Source: Costertonia aggregata (lineage in GTDB: Bacteria; Bacteroidota; Bacteroidia; Flavobacteriales; Flavobacteriaceae). From it: 64,000 nt of DNA. Shown in pieces: positions 1 to 8,210 of the stretch. The translations under genes were made by a program, and so were the position numbers. The stretch is from contig NZ_CP058595.1 in NCBI RefSeq assembly GCF_013402795.1, positions 2,451,848-2,515,847 of the forward strand. Direction: 5' to 3'. A model generated the notes under the pieces. The model made no database searches. It saw only the letters and a list, made by a program, of their open reading frames with translations, and was not told the origin of the DNA. The first letter of the stretch is position 1. Each line of letters begins with the position of its first letter.

Positions 1-475
1 AACTGTAATCTATTTGAGTCCCATATATTTGAGGTTTATCAGAGTTGATCAACATTCTGTCAACGAGACGGGCATAATGACTAGGTTGTGATTCCTTTTT
101 TAAAACAGAAGCTTTCAATAGCGGTGCATACTTTTTTTTAGAAGCGATGCTACCGTGTTGCAAAACACTCCATAAAGTTGTGTTCGCCAATCTACCTACT
201 TCAGAAATTCCCAGCCAGCCAAACTTATCAATAATCTTTATCACTTCTTTTTCAAGAACTTTATCTTGAGCTTCAACTACTTGCCAAAAATATTCATAGG
301 CATCAGAATCTTTCCCAAGCTTATTTTCAGCCTCTGTATAGATGCGTCTAAAAGTTTGGTCTTTCATAAATATCGTCTCTAATTTGACTTTTAGCGAGTC
401 GAGTTCCTTTTGAGACTGGCCTGACACTGAAAAATTGATGCTCAGTACGATTGTAATAAGAATGGTTTGTTTCAT
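1..475 (-). CDS. DUF6624-like secreted protein (3' end outside window)
   Basis: The reading frame starts at the ATG at 473-475 and runs off the left edge of the window, giving about 158 residues. An N-terminal signal peptide (MKQTILITIVLSINFSVSGQ) predicts export. The rest matches my memory of the DUF6624 family: KIIDKFGWLGISEVG, then LANTTLWSVLQHGS, a KKKYAPLLKASV helix, LVDRMLI, and the family-typical QIYGTQI near the cut end. No enzymatic function is known to me for this family. It is the leftmost and most distal gene of the minus-strand cassette region, and its own 3' boundary lies outside. Family assignment is by recalled motif only. Confidence 0.75.
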   Translation of the reverse strand, partial: MKQTILITIVLSINFSVSGQSQKELDSLKVKLETIFMKDQTFRRIYTEAENKLGKDSDAYEYFWQVVEAQDKVLEKEVIKIIDKFGWLGISEVGRLANTTLWSVLQHGSIASKKKYAPLLKASVLKKESQPSHYARLVDRMLINSDKPQIYGTQIDYS

Positions 476-644
476 AGTTATAAATTATTGCCAATTACTT
501 CCGCACCACGTTTAGGCTTCCTAAGTTAGTATTTTGTTATCTTTATTTTAAGTTGCAAAGGCAAATTTTATGTATACAATAACTATTCCTAAGCTTACAA
601 ATTAATCACTATAAACCTTGTTTCTTATTCGCCATTTTTTGTTA

Positions 645-1118
645 TTAGTCTTTGGTGTGTTTAGGGGCTTTGGTAAACGAGTTAACGTTGGGTTTAGCAG
701 TGGTTTTTGCCACAAGTTCTGAATTTTCTGGGGTTGCAGGTTCTCCAATATAGATATCATCATCACTATCGTCTTTTTTGCATCCTGTGGTAAGCATCAA
801 TAGTCCAATGGAAAATAATAAAAAAGCTTTAAGATGACTGTTCTTTGTGGTTGATTTAATTCTAGCTTGCCAATCTTTTACGGTTCTATTAATCGTTTTC
901 AGTCCTGATTCTTCTTCGCTATGGCGCATTGCACAACAGACCTTTTTTCCTTTTCTTTCTGCCAAACAATCTATGATTTCTGTATTGTTCATGTTTGTGA
1001 AATCTATGATATTCAACGAGCATTCATGGCAATACCTGTCCTTTGAGTTTTCCAGCTGATTCAAATCTTGCCATTTTATATGACACGGATTCTCTATTCT
1101 TACATTTGATTTAATCAT
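645..1118 (-). CDS. Cys-motif plus transmembrane protein, flavobacterial type
   Basis: This 157-residue protein begins with a domain of about 65 residues containing CHIKW, CHECSLNIIDFTNMNNTEI and KKVCCAMR. That Cys spacing and the DFTNM core recur at the N-terminus of many Bacteroidota envelope proteins. A single hydrophobic segment (about residues 97-112, AFLLFSIGLLMLTTGC) follows, then an Asp-rich tail. The likely topology is a cytoplasmic Cys domain, one membrane pass and a periplasmic tail; metal binding or thiol chemistry is only a guess. In larger relatives the tail carries a TonB-type or carboxypeptidase-like domain, which is absent here, so it may be a short version. Downstream sequence GTTATTAGTC and upstream TTAGTGAC may be its decayed cassette ends. 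Confidence 0.6.
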   Translation of the reverse strand: MIKSNVRIENPCHIKWQDLNQLENSKDRYCHECSLNIIDFTNMNNTEIIDCLAERKGKKVCCAMRHSEEESGLKTINRTVKDWQARIKSTTKNSHLKAFLLFSIGLLMLTTGCKKDDSDDDIYIGEPATPENSELVAKTTAKPNVNSFTKAPKHTKD

Positions 1119-1437
1119 TTCAGAAGTATTTAATTAAAGGATTGGATTCTAATATCCAGATGGAAAAATCTATTAAAAGTTGCGTTTATTAGTTAGTGAC
1201 CACCACGCCAAACGCAATGGCGATATTTTCATGGAAATATAGCAAAATCCGTCAACATGGAGCAGTATATTGCACTTCCGCTTAAATACTACCATAGTTC
1301 ACCTATAAGGCCGAGGGGCAGGCTGATAGATTTTGCAGTATTGGGTGTACGGATCATGGTTCCAAATTACTTTTAGCACGCCGTTCCTGTAAGTTTTGGC
1401 TCGATGCCAATCAATGGTAATGTAAGTTTTTATGGCA
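1119..1437. repeat. Decayed copy of the long spacer repeat
   Basis: This gene-free stretch holds a degenerate partial copy (about 1205-1420) of the spacer repeat found better preserved at 8928-9280 and 10941-11293. Shared blocks include CCAAACGCA, GATATTTTCATGGAAATATA, GCAAAATCC and ACTTTTAGCACGCCGTTC. A further fragment (AAATATAGCAAAATCCGT) lies at about 2632-2649. It is best read as remains of attC-like spacer DNA. Confidence 0.6.
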
Positions 1438-1560
1438 TTAGTCGATTCGGGCTATGATTTCGGCTTGGTATATCAGTGAAGATTTTTTAAGTTCGGAATC
1501 CAGCCGTCTTTTAAAGTCAAGGTTTTTGATTTGTTCAAGGCTGAGCTGAATTACAGGCAT
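1438..1560 (-). CDS. Possible 40-residue ORF inside an attC-like spacer
   Basis: An ATG at 1558-1560 opens a 40-codon frame (starts MPVIQLSLEQIKNLDFKRRL, ends QAEIIARID) that predicts an amphipathic helix pair. The ATG is part of the conserved CAACAATG that follows inverse core sites in this region, and the frame runs through the spacer until TAA. It may be a real micropeptide, a remnant, or chance; there is no homology evidence. Confidence 0.25.
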   Translation of the reverse strand: MPVIQLSLEQIKNLDFKRRLDSELKKSSLIYQAEIIARID

Positions 1561-1572
1561 TGTTGAAGCACG

Positions 1573-1926
1573 TTATTTTTTATTTTTTTTGTCTTCAAAA
1601 AAGGGTTTTTGAAAAAATTGGTCTCGATACCATATGGCTTTGACCTTATATTTTTCCATCAGTTTTACCACTTTTTTGAACGTCGGGAACGCTTTTGATA
1701 GGTATGGGTTTTAAAGTTCCAATCTTCGCCTGTGCTATCTGATTCGTCCGTAAATATTTTTCAAGTTTCGAAAAGTTAGTTTTTTCTCCGTTGAGGGTGA
1801 CTTTTGATTTTCCGTATACATAGACGGTGACAACACTATCAGTCCCTTTGGTTAAATCCATATTCTTTTGTCCTGAAGAAAATAATGGGATTAGAAAAAT
1901 ATTAGTGTGTATGGAAGATTTCTCAT
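1573..1926 (-). pseudogene. Frameshifted secreted protein resembling the ExbD periplasmic domain
   Basis: Joining three frames restores one protein of about 117 residues. It has a signal peptide from the ATG at 1924-1926 (MRNLPYTLIFF then LIPLFSSGQKN), a body (VTVYVYGKSKVTLNGE, LEKYLRTNQ) and a C-terminal part (FPTFKKVVKLMEKYKVKAIW, then QKPFFEDKKNKK). One frameshift lies just after the signal peptide, near 1893, in a T run. The other lies near 1690. The V-x-V-x-G...LNGE...LE-x-YL...FKKVVKLMEKYKVKAI pattern is like the periplasmic domain of ExbD, but without the ExbD membrane helix, so it would be a secreted homologue. Two lesions suggest a real pseudogene, although one is in a homopolymer and could be a sequencing error. 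Confidence 0.5.
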
Positions 1927-1996
1927 TTTTAATGTTTTATGATGGCCATGCCCCCTATTCGCTATTTGCTTTCTCTGCCTATTGTAGGGAGTTTTT

Positions 1997-2568
1997 TTAA
2001 AATCTAAATCCTATACCTCCTTTAAATATATTTACCCGAGTATTGAATTTTATGTCCAAAGCATCTCCCGGCGGCAAGTATATATAATCATATTGTGCTT
2101 TAATAAAAAACGATTTGTAAAGTTAAAGGTTAAACCTCCATTAATATTGAGTCCTTCTTCGGTTAGGGTAACGGTGGTTGTTTCTGGATTGTCAAAGGCA
2201 GACCTGGATTCCCCTTTGAAAAAGAGAAATGAATAACCAATACCAATATAAGGCCTTATCTTTCCATTTGATGTCAATTTCAATTCTGCAACTGCTCTTG
2301 GCTGAAAAGTAGTTAACGTTGTATTTCCTTGTCCGGTTTCGGTATTTTCACTCAAAAATCCTCCATTTACAGAAATCCCAACTTTAACCGGGTCAATGTC
2401 TAAGAAATGATATTCAATTCCTAGTCCAATGACTCCATTATAATTTTCGCCTACGAAATTATTGTCAATAGGTACTGGGTAATGCAAGTCTACAACAAGG
2501 TTAGAATTTTGAGCATAGTTTGTGAAAGAAATTAAAATTAGAGTAGCGATCAGCAGATTTAGTCTCAT
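1997..2568 (-). pseudogene. Outer-membrane beta-barrel protein, frameshifted near the C-terminus
   Basis: A signal peptide (MRLNLLIATLILISFTNYAQ) is followed by alternating hydrophobic strands typical of an 8-stranded OmpW/OmpX-like barrel (VIGLGIEYHF, IRPYIGIGYSFLFF, GLNINGGLTFNF). The open frame ends early at 2050. One extra T in the run at about 2108-2113 restores ...IKAQYDYIYLPPGDALD... and a terminal GGIGFRF at 1997, with the C-terminal Phe expected of a barrel protein. The gene is therefore either recently broken or carries a homopolymer sequencing error. Its cassette ends are ATTGTAGGGAG (1981-1991) and a partly complementary site ending CTACAAC at 2597. Confidence 0.65.
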
Positions 2569-3003
2569 AGTTTGATTTGTTTTTAATTGTCTACAACCGC
2601 AGTCTCAAAAGCAGTTCTGTAATTTTTAAGGAAATATAGCAAAATCCGTCAACAATGTCGCTAGAATTGTACTTCCGTTATCTCATATGGCATTGTTCCC
2701 CAAGTGAACCGCAAAAGGAACTGTATTCTATAGAATCTTGCGATATCGGGAATTAAATGGCGGTACCGGATAGTATCTATTTTCGAAATATGTAGGTTAA
2801 TGTTCACCATGGGCGTGCTGAGCTATGCGAACATGAGGCCACGAACTAGTGGGCTAGCCAACGCAAACCCTACCGTTATCGGCTGCCGGTAGTGGTGAGA
2901 AAGCATATAAATATTTTCTGTTTTAAGTGAAGATAATTAGTGTACGTGTTTTTCCGATTAGATGATTTTTTTGTAATCAATTCTACATGGTATTTAAAAC
3001 CCT
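2569..3003. other. Gene-free spacer, decayed
   Basis: This 435-base stretch carries a short piece of the long spacer repeat (AAATATAGCAAAATCCGT) near 2632-2649. Otherwise I see no ORF, no clean palindrome and no convincing core site, so its relation to the cassette array is inferred from position only. Confidence 0.4.
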
Positions 3004-4047
3004 CTAAAATCTTCCTAAAATTTCTTTTCCTATCTCCCCTAGAGTTTCTCCAATAATTTTCATGGCTAAAGCTCTTCCATTATCGCCATTTGTCATAACT
3101 ATCAAGCCTCTTTTTGATTTTGGAAGAAGAACTATTAAAGCATTTATACCTTGGTCACTTCCTGCATTAAACAGTGCGTATTCATTATTTGATAAATCAT
3201 TGAATATAATCCATCCTAGACCAAAGCTTATTCCATCTCGAACAGAGGAATGTTGAATTATCATTTCACGATAGGTATTTTGGTCGAGATATTGTTGATT
3301 GATAATATTTAATCCGAGGTTGCTAAAATCTCCGATTGTGGTCAACAAATTGTCAGCAGCATTGGCTTTTGAGGACTTTTTATATACATATTCGTTCCCA
3401 TACTTGTCATGAGTGCCTGCAAAGTTTAGGCTATCAATACTTTCGCTCCATGTTAACTGACTGTTGTTCATTTTGTTAGGTTTAAAGACTAATGAATCTG
3501 TTAACTTCTGAAATGAGATATCGAATTTCTCTTCAAGAGCTTTTCTTAGATATTCAAATCCCTCACCAGAATATTGAAATTTTGTGCCGGGTTCAAAATC
3601 AAAAGTTAGTTTCTTATCCTTGTTCATCCGCCGCCAGTTTTTAAAACCAGTTCTATGGCTTAATACATGGCGTGTAGTTATTTTATTGTGTAATGGATTG
3701 TTCTTAATGTCGGGGTCAATCCAATAGTGGGACAAGGGCTCGTCTAATTTCCAAGAATTCGCATCTACTAATTTCAGTGTAAGTAATGTGGTTATTGTTT
3801 TCGTAAGGGATGCTACATCAAAGATAGTTTGAGTACTGGCTGGTATGTCACCTTGGATTTTTCCAAGCACCCTTACTGGGTTCAACTTGCCTTTTTCGAT
3901 AGTGCCTATGGCTATTGCCGGAACTTTATTTTCGACCAACCACTCATTTATCGTTACGGAATCAAGAATTTTCAGTGAAGTTTCTGTTTGCGCAGTTAGC
4001 TTGAAAAGGTGAAAGAAAAGCAAAATTATCAATAACGACACTCTCAT
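3004..4047 (-). CDS. Secreted beta-lactamase-family serine hydrolase
   Basis: This 347-residue protein has a signal peptide (MRVSLLIILLFFHLFKLTAQ) and the penicillin-binding-protein-like fold of family S12 / class C beta-lactamases. The catalytic S-x-x-K is in DVASLTKT (about residues 79-83) and the Y-x-x element is in FQYSGEGFEYL (about 158). A C-terminal SVRDGISFGLGWIIF region matches the family core. Such proteins are esterases or peptidases as often as true beta-lactamases, and resistance should not be assumed. YSG replaces the class C YxN. The gene sits alone; I could not find clear complementary core sites around it, so its cassette status rests on position. Confidence 0.8.
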   Translation of the reverse strand: MRVSLLIILLFFHLFKLTAQTETSLKILDSVTINEWLVENKVPAIAIGTIEKGKLNPVRVLGKIQGDIPASTQTIFDVASLTKTITTLLTLKLVDANSWKLDEPLSHYWIDPDIKNNPLHNKITTRHVLSHRTGFKNWRRMNKDKKLTFDFEPGTKFQYSGEGFEYLRKALEEKFDISFQKLTDSLVFKPNKMNNSQLTWSESIDSLNFAGTHDKYGNEYVYKKSSKANAADNLLTTIGDFSNLGLNIINQQYLDQNTYREMIIQHSSVRDGISFGLGWIIFNDLSNNEYALFNAGSDQGINALIVLLPKSKRGLIVMTNGDNGRALAMKIIGETLGEIGKEILGRF

Positions 4048-4360
4048 TTAACAAGTTGTTTTTAGGTTAACATATTTACGACGATTGAAAATAGGTTTTA
4101 GTTACAAGAAAGCTGTTTTATTTTTCACCAACGCTTACGATAAACAGTTTGTGTTGATTAAATTCAGCCGTCAGAGCGCTAAGCTAGACCAACACCACGG
4201 CCACGAAGTGATGGACCGGTAGTACAAAAAATGTGATTTGTAAGTTGATCGTGCGGTCAAATGGTCAAACAAATACATTACAACCAAATGGAAAATCAGT
4301 TAGGATTTTGTATGTGGGTTGATGTAGGCTATAAAAATTCTGTGTTACAAAAGTTAATAA
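4048..4360. other. Gene-free spacer, decayed attC-like
   Basis: This stretch contains scattered fragments related to other spacers (for example GGCTATAAAAATTCTGTGTTAC at its left edge, comparable with GGCTATAATTC followed by GTTR elsewhere). There is no ORF and no clean hairpin. Confidence 0.35.
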
Positions 4361-4828
4361 TTATAATCCTAAAATATCGGAAATCAGCGTTTTGTATTCT
4401 TGGATATTTCTTTTATGTTTTTTCTGTACTCTAATCCATAATATAACTCCAATTGCCAAAACAAAGGTTGCGATCAAATATGTGTAAACGTTGTTGTCTT
4501 TTTCCGAGATTACAGCAATTAAGAGAGCCGCTCCCAAAATTATATGTGTAAATATTATTAATACCCATAAAAAGTGCTGGTTAAACAATATTTCTACGTT
4601 AGCCCCGTTTTCAGCTTCCGTCTTTGATAATTTTCCATTTACAACTATGCTATTCAAAAAATATAGGTACCAAGGGTAGGTAATCCTTTTACGCATTTTA
4701 AATGTTATGGGGCCATTTTCACGGTGGTTTATGTTGAATACCAAACCGTTGGTAGATTCAAGTGCGGATTCAATTTTTTTACTGATGTCCCTAGGACTGT
4801 TTTTCAGTTTAAAATCCCATTTTTTCAT
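4361..4828 (-). CDS. Small membrane protein with two transmembrane helices
   Basis: This is a 155-residue protein of unknown family. Residues 1-80 are soluble and mixed alpha/beta (SPRDISKKIESALESTNGLV, ENGPITFKMRKRITYPWYLY). Two adjacent hydrophobic helices follow (about 88-108 and 117-136), then a short basic tail (QKKHKRNIQEYKTLISDIL). No catalytic motif is seen. The start at the ATG at 4826-4828 is the only reasonable one. It is a single-gene unit in the distal part of the array. Confidence 0.6.
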   Translation of the reverse strand: MKKWDFKLKNSPRDISKKIESALESTNGLVFNINHRENGPITFKMRKRITYPWYLYFLNSIVVNGKLSKTEAENGANVEILFNQHFLWVLIIFTHIILGAALLIAVISEKDNNVYTYLIATFVLAIGVILWIRVQKKHKRNIQEYKTLISDILGL

Positions 4829-5395
4829 AGTATTGTTTTAAAGGCCGTTTGGCGATTGAATCCAATTTATTACCTGTAAAAAATTAACTTGTGATGCTTA
4901 AGCAAGCCTTAAAATTTATTCTTAAAGTACAAAATAATTTTTTCCATAAGTTGGTTAAAGTCGAATTTCGGATGGTTGCGTAAATATAAAGCACTACATA
5001 ATAGGGCGATTTCTATGGTAATGTACTGAAATAAGACAATTTAAGACATAAGTATGATGCTTTCGTTCTTTTTATGTTTTGTGGGGATGTATACGCAACA
5101 GGACTTACATCTTTATTGTCCAATTAAAGGTCAATATCCCATAATTTGATTGCAGTTGCTTTGGTTTGTTTATACTTTTAAGATGATATTGTCATTTCGA
5201 CAGGGCGATGTACGGGCGATGGGAAATCCCATAATTCCTATTCGTGCCCCATTTTAGATGACACATAACCGTAGGTTACCGATTGATATGCGCTAATTTT
5301 CGGTTTGGCGCGGACATTAGCGATTTGAAGTGGTTTCTAGCCTGCCCCGAGCGTAGTCGAATCTGCCGTAGTTGGGTTGTACATTGCTGCAGACT
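4829..5395. repeat. Spacer with one copy of the 100-base attC-like repeat (class b)
   Basis: About 4829-5270 shows no gene. From 5288 to 5395 lies a repeat also found at about 6575-6681 and 12000-12084. Shared blocks are TTCGGTTT, GACATTAGCGATT (variants GACCTTAGCAATT and GACGTTAGCAATT), GCGTAGTCGAAT, GCCGTA and TACATT, immediately before the distal core of the next gene. Inverted blocks near the two ends (GCAATT...AATTGC in the better copies) can pair. Confidence 0.6.
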
Positions 5396-5421
5396 GTATT
5401 TTTAATTTTTCAATATGAATC

Positions 5422-5901
5422 TTATTCAGTTGCTGGTTGTATTATTTCACGTATGGTGGCCCAACCAGTCGGACTTTTACCATACCTAATATAAGTAACC
5501 ATCGTTCGTCCACTGAAAACAAAAGGCTCACCACCATTTTTTGGTGTTCCTTTTATTGAAAACTTGGTTTGTTCAATTGCAATATTCTCATTTACGAAAA
5601 TACTTTCAACATCATTCTCAATGAATTCTAGATTGAAATTCTCAAGTGTTTCCTTCAGCCCTTTAATGACTTCATCTCTTCCGATTTTCAGGTCCTTATA
5701 TTCTAATGCCTTAATGACATTAGGATGATGCAGAGATTTTATTTTTTCGATATTCCCATCTACAAAGGCTTTTCGAATAATTTCTCCGTTTTTTAGAATT
5801 TCACTTTCAACACTCTTATTTTGAGAATAAACTCCTGTTGGTATTTGAAGTGCTATAAAAAGTATTAAAATCCAATTATGTCTTCTATTTTTTGTTTTCA
5901 T
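5422..5901 (-). CDS. Secreted SnoaL/DUF4440-like (NTF2-fold) protein
   Basis: This 159-residue protein has a signal peptide ending near SQNKS. The mature part has the NTF2-like pattern: helix ILKNGEIIRKAFVDGNIEKI, SLHHPNVIKALEYKDLKIG, helix RDEVIKGLKETLENFNLEF, then beta strands carrying VESIFVNENIAIEQTKFSI, and a final GRTMVTYIRY...WATIREIIQ. Proteins of this fold act as binding domains or small enzymes. No catalytic residues can be assigned, so function is open. It is a single-gene unit followed by a class b spacer repeat. Confidence 0.65.
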   Translation of the reverse strand: MKTKNRRHNWILILFIALQIPTGVYSQNKSVESEILKNGEIIRKAFVDGNIEKIKSLHHPNVIKALEYKDLKIGRDEVIKGLKETLENFNLEFIENDVESIFVNENIAIEQTKFSIKGTPKNGGEPFVFSGRTMVTYIRYGKSPTGWATIREIIQPATE

Positions 5902-6053
5902 TAGATTGCTTTAATTATGGTCATCGTTTAGGTGTATAATTTAGTAGCGGATTGCATGATTCCTCTTTTAACAAACTAAACTTGATGCGAATTGCAATAT
6001 TTCATTTATGAGATAAACCCGCTATTGATTATGCATACTGTTATGGGCTTTTG

Positions 6054-6509
6054 TTATTCTAAATTAAATTTCATTTGCTGACCATCTTTTCCATTTTCAG
6101 CGATAATATATTCATACTCTTTGTCAGATAGACTTTTCCATTTAATTTTTTCCATTGGAATTCCTTCTGGTATAACACTTTTAATTATTAAAGTTTGATT
6201 AGATAATTGTTCGAATTTATTTAGAGTTTTTATTTCATATAAATCACCATCATTTCCCATTTCAAGTTTAATGTGTTCAAAATCTTTAATAAGTCCCTGA
6301 ATTTTAATTTCAATAAATTCTCCTTCTGAAACCCCTTTGAGCAAAATAGAATTTTTCTTTTGAGTCGATGGTGGTTTTTTATAGTATTGTTTAATAATTA
6401 CGATGTTTTCCTCTGATTTTGATACAGGTTTGCTTTCTGTTTGAGCATAAATAAGATTACCTGTCAAAAACGAAACTATAGCGTAAAGTACAATGATTCT
6501 CAATTTCAT
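6054..6509 (-). CDS. Secreted protein of unknown function
   Basis: This 151-residue protein has a clear signal peptide (MKLRIIVLYAIVSFLTGNLI, cut near YAQ). The mature chain is lysine-rich with alternating beta-type stretches (NSILLKGVSEGEFIEIKIQG, ALKVI-type strands, NQTLIIKSVIPEG). I do not recognise the family. Cassette ends are perfect over 7 bases: GTTATGG at 6040-6046 after the gene and CCATAAC at 6544-6550 before it. Confidence 0.6.
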   Translation of the reverse strand: MKLRIIVLYAIVSFLTGNLIYAQTESKPVSKSEENIVIIKQYYKKPPSTQKKNSILLKGVSEGEFIEIKIQGLIKDFEHIKLEMGNDGDLYEIKTLNKFEQLSNQTLIIKSVIPEGIPMEKIKWKSLSDKEYEYIIAENGKDGQQMKFNLE

Positions 6510-6550
6510 TTTATGTTTTTTTTTAAGTATTAATTCTAATTGTCCATAAC

Positions 6551-6681
6551 GGCTCCTTAAATGAAAAGTAACGCTGAAAATAAGCTGTTACATTTCGGTT
6601 TGACACAGACCTTAGCAATTCTGCGTGGATTCTAGTCTGCCCTGAGCGTAGTCGAATTCGCCGTAATTGCGGTTATACATT
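6551..6681. repeat. attC-like spacer, class b repeat
   Basis: This spacer between two cassettes starts with GG after the proximal core and ends TACATT before the distal core. It contains the same 100-base element as 5288-5395 and 12000-12084 (TTCGGTTT...TTAGCAATT...GCGTAGTCGAAT...CCGTAATTGC). The internal GCAATT/AATTGC blocks allow a hairpin. Confidence 0.65.
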
Positions 6682-6700
6682 ATTGTAAATAGTGCTTTTT

Positions 6701-7396
6701 TCATTTTCTAATTCTATTTACTTTGACATAAAACCAAGGTACAGGTTCAAATCCATTAGATTCGTCATTCATAAATTCCATTATTTCGTTCCAGTTCCCA
6801 TAATTTACTAAAAGTCCAAATTCATTTATTTTTAGTCCGAATTTATCTCTTAAATCATTAGCTAAGTCGTTGCAATGAAAAGAATGGAAGTCTCCACTTA
6901 TTTCAATTCCGATTATGTCGTAACCTAAAAACTCGTCTTTTTCTAAATCAAGCTCTTTGTTTTTAAGTTTGCTATAAATTCCAATTTCTCCGCTATTCGA
7001 TTCAGTCGGTATTGTCATTTCCAAAACTCCGCTCAAATCAGATTCGGGAAAGCTGATACTTAATATTTCAAAGTCAGAATCATTTGGAAAGAACTTTTCT
7101 TTGTATTCGGTTAATATTTTTAGGTCTGAAAACGTATTTATCCAGCCGAGTTTTTCTTCATCTAATTTTTTGTCTGCCCAAAATTGTATTTCCTTAACAT
7201 TTTTGTCAGTCAGATTAAAAGTGTGTTTAGTTTCTTCTAATTCTTTCTTTTCAGTTGTTGCCCAAGAAATTGCCCAAGAGTCAAAAAAAGAATCGTTTAT
7301 ACAACGACTACAAGTGTAGATTTCTGAACCTTCAATCGTTCCATATTCGATAGGTTTTAATTTAATAAGATAATACGCTCCAATGAAGTATTTCAC
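6701..7396 (-). CDS. Cytosolic acidic protein of unknown function
   Basis: This 231-residue protein has no signal peptide and no membrane helix. It begins MKYFIGAYYLIKLKPIEYG, has a possible Zn-binding pair CSRC (about 29-32), and a C-terminal half that alternates acidic helices and strands (IGIEISGDFHSFHCNDLAND, GLLVNYGNWNEIMEFMND, PVPWFYVKVNRI). Its size and composition resemble immunity proteins of polymorphic toxin systems, but there is no toxin next to it, so this is only a comparison. Cassette ends 6682-6695 and 7407-7420 are complementary at 11 of 14 positions; two of the three differences are internal transitions that allow G-T pairing. Confidence 0.55.
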   Translation of the reverse strand: MKYFIGAYYLIKLKPIEYGTIEGSEIYTCSRCINDSFFDSWAISWATTEKKELEETKHTFNLTDKNVKEIQFWADKKLDEEKLGWINTFSDLKILTEYKEKFFPNDSDFEILSISFPESDLSGVLEMTIPTESNSGEIGIYSKLKNKELDLEKDEFLGYDIIGIEISGDFHSFHCNDLANDLRDKFGLKINEFGLLVNYGNWNEIMEFMNDESNGFEPVPWFYVKVNRIRK

Positions 7397-7420
7397 TCGG
7401 TTTTCGGCATTGTTTACAAC

Positions 7421-7537
7421 GGTCTCGGCTATGAACAGTTGCGTGGATTAGCACAAACTTTTGCGTGTGCACCATAAGCTGAAAATTCCGCAGGAATTTT
7501 CAGGACGAGCCTGAAAAAGCAATTGTTTACAACCATT
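7421..7537. repeat. attC-like spacer with a two-armed palindrome
   Basis: The outer arms are GGCTATGAACAGTTGC and GCAATTGTTTACAACC, which pair over 16 positions with all mismatches being transitions (G-T compatible). An inner perfect hairpin GAAAATTCC-GCA-GGAATTTTC sits asymmetrically inside. It closely resembles the spacer at 19253-19367, where the arms are GGCTATGAGTAGTTGC and GCAATTATTTATAGCC. The changes between the two spacers are mutually compensating. Confidence 0.75.
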
Positions 7538-7751
7538 GTTGTATACAGTAACTTTTCCGTTTTTTTATTCAACTCGGTCATTTTTAAATCTTAAGTTCAG
7601 GGGCTTTTCAGGTATTATTTTTAAAACTCCCCAAAGTCTGTAAATATTTGCATGGCAATTCAGTTCAGTTTTTGAGTTCCGATGAGTCTTACCAGTCGAG
7701 TTTGATTCATTGATTTCCGTATGGTTTTATAAGCTTAACAATTCAACTGGT

Positions 7752-7973
7752 TCATAGCGTTTTTAGATAATCGTTTAACGCTTTTTTATCTTCGAAACGG
7801 ATTGTTCTATTTGCTCCTCTTTCGTTATGAATGATAACCTTAAATTCATCATTTTCAGCAATAACTTCATAATTAATTCCGTTTTGGGGAGTCTTAGGGA
7901 TATGCAATCTTTCTCGAAAGTCTGAAAAGACTTTTTTTATCACACCTTTTTTTTGATGGGGCTTTTTTTTCAT
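7752..7973 (-). CDS. Small basic protein of unknown function
   Basis: This 73-residue protein has a lysine-rich N-terminus (MKKKPHQKKGVIKKVFSDFR), a strand pair (INYEVIAENDEFKVIIHNE, RTIRFEDKK) and a C-terminal helix ALNDYLKTL. It is soluble with no signal peptide. The family is not recognised. It lies inside a 583-base cassette (ends GTTGTATACA at 7538 and TGTATGCAAC ending at 8120, 9 of 10 complementary). That leaves about 200 bases of untranslated sequence on the 3' side (7548-7751) and 140 on the 5' side, unusually roomy for this array. Confidence 0.5.
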   Translation of the reverse strand: MKKKPHQKKGVIKKVFSDFRERLHIPKTPQNGINYEVIAENDEFKVIIHNERGANRTIRFEDKKALNDYLKTL

Positions 7974-8120
7974 AATGGCATTAGTACATCTCTGTTGCGA
8001 ATTAAAGTTCTAAAATTAGTATTCGATTGGTCTCTTGAAAATCATCGAAATGTTCGGTTAAAATTTACCATTGCAGTTCGGCTTAAAATCTTGTTGTATC
8101 GTCTTGTTGTTGTATGCAAC

Positions 8121-8194
8121 CCATCGTTCAAATCCAGCCGTTTATGGTTTGTAGGTTACAAGTTAACGAATTGCAGCCATAAATTATAGCCCTT
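8121..8194. repeat. Short attC-like spacer
   Basis: At 74 bases this is the shortest spacer in the array. It contains CCAGCCG and ends GCAGCCATAAATTATAGCCC before the distal core GTTATGAGC. The block ATTATAGC is the same as in the spacers at 15064-15257 and 18471-18586. Confidence 0.55.
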
Positions 8195-8210
8195 GTTATG
8201 AGCTGGCTTT

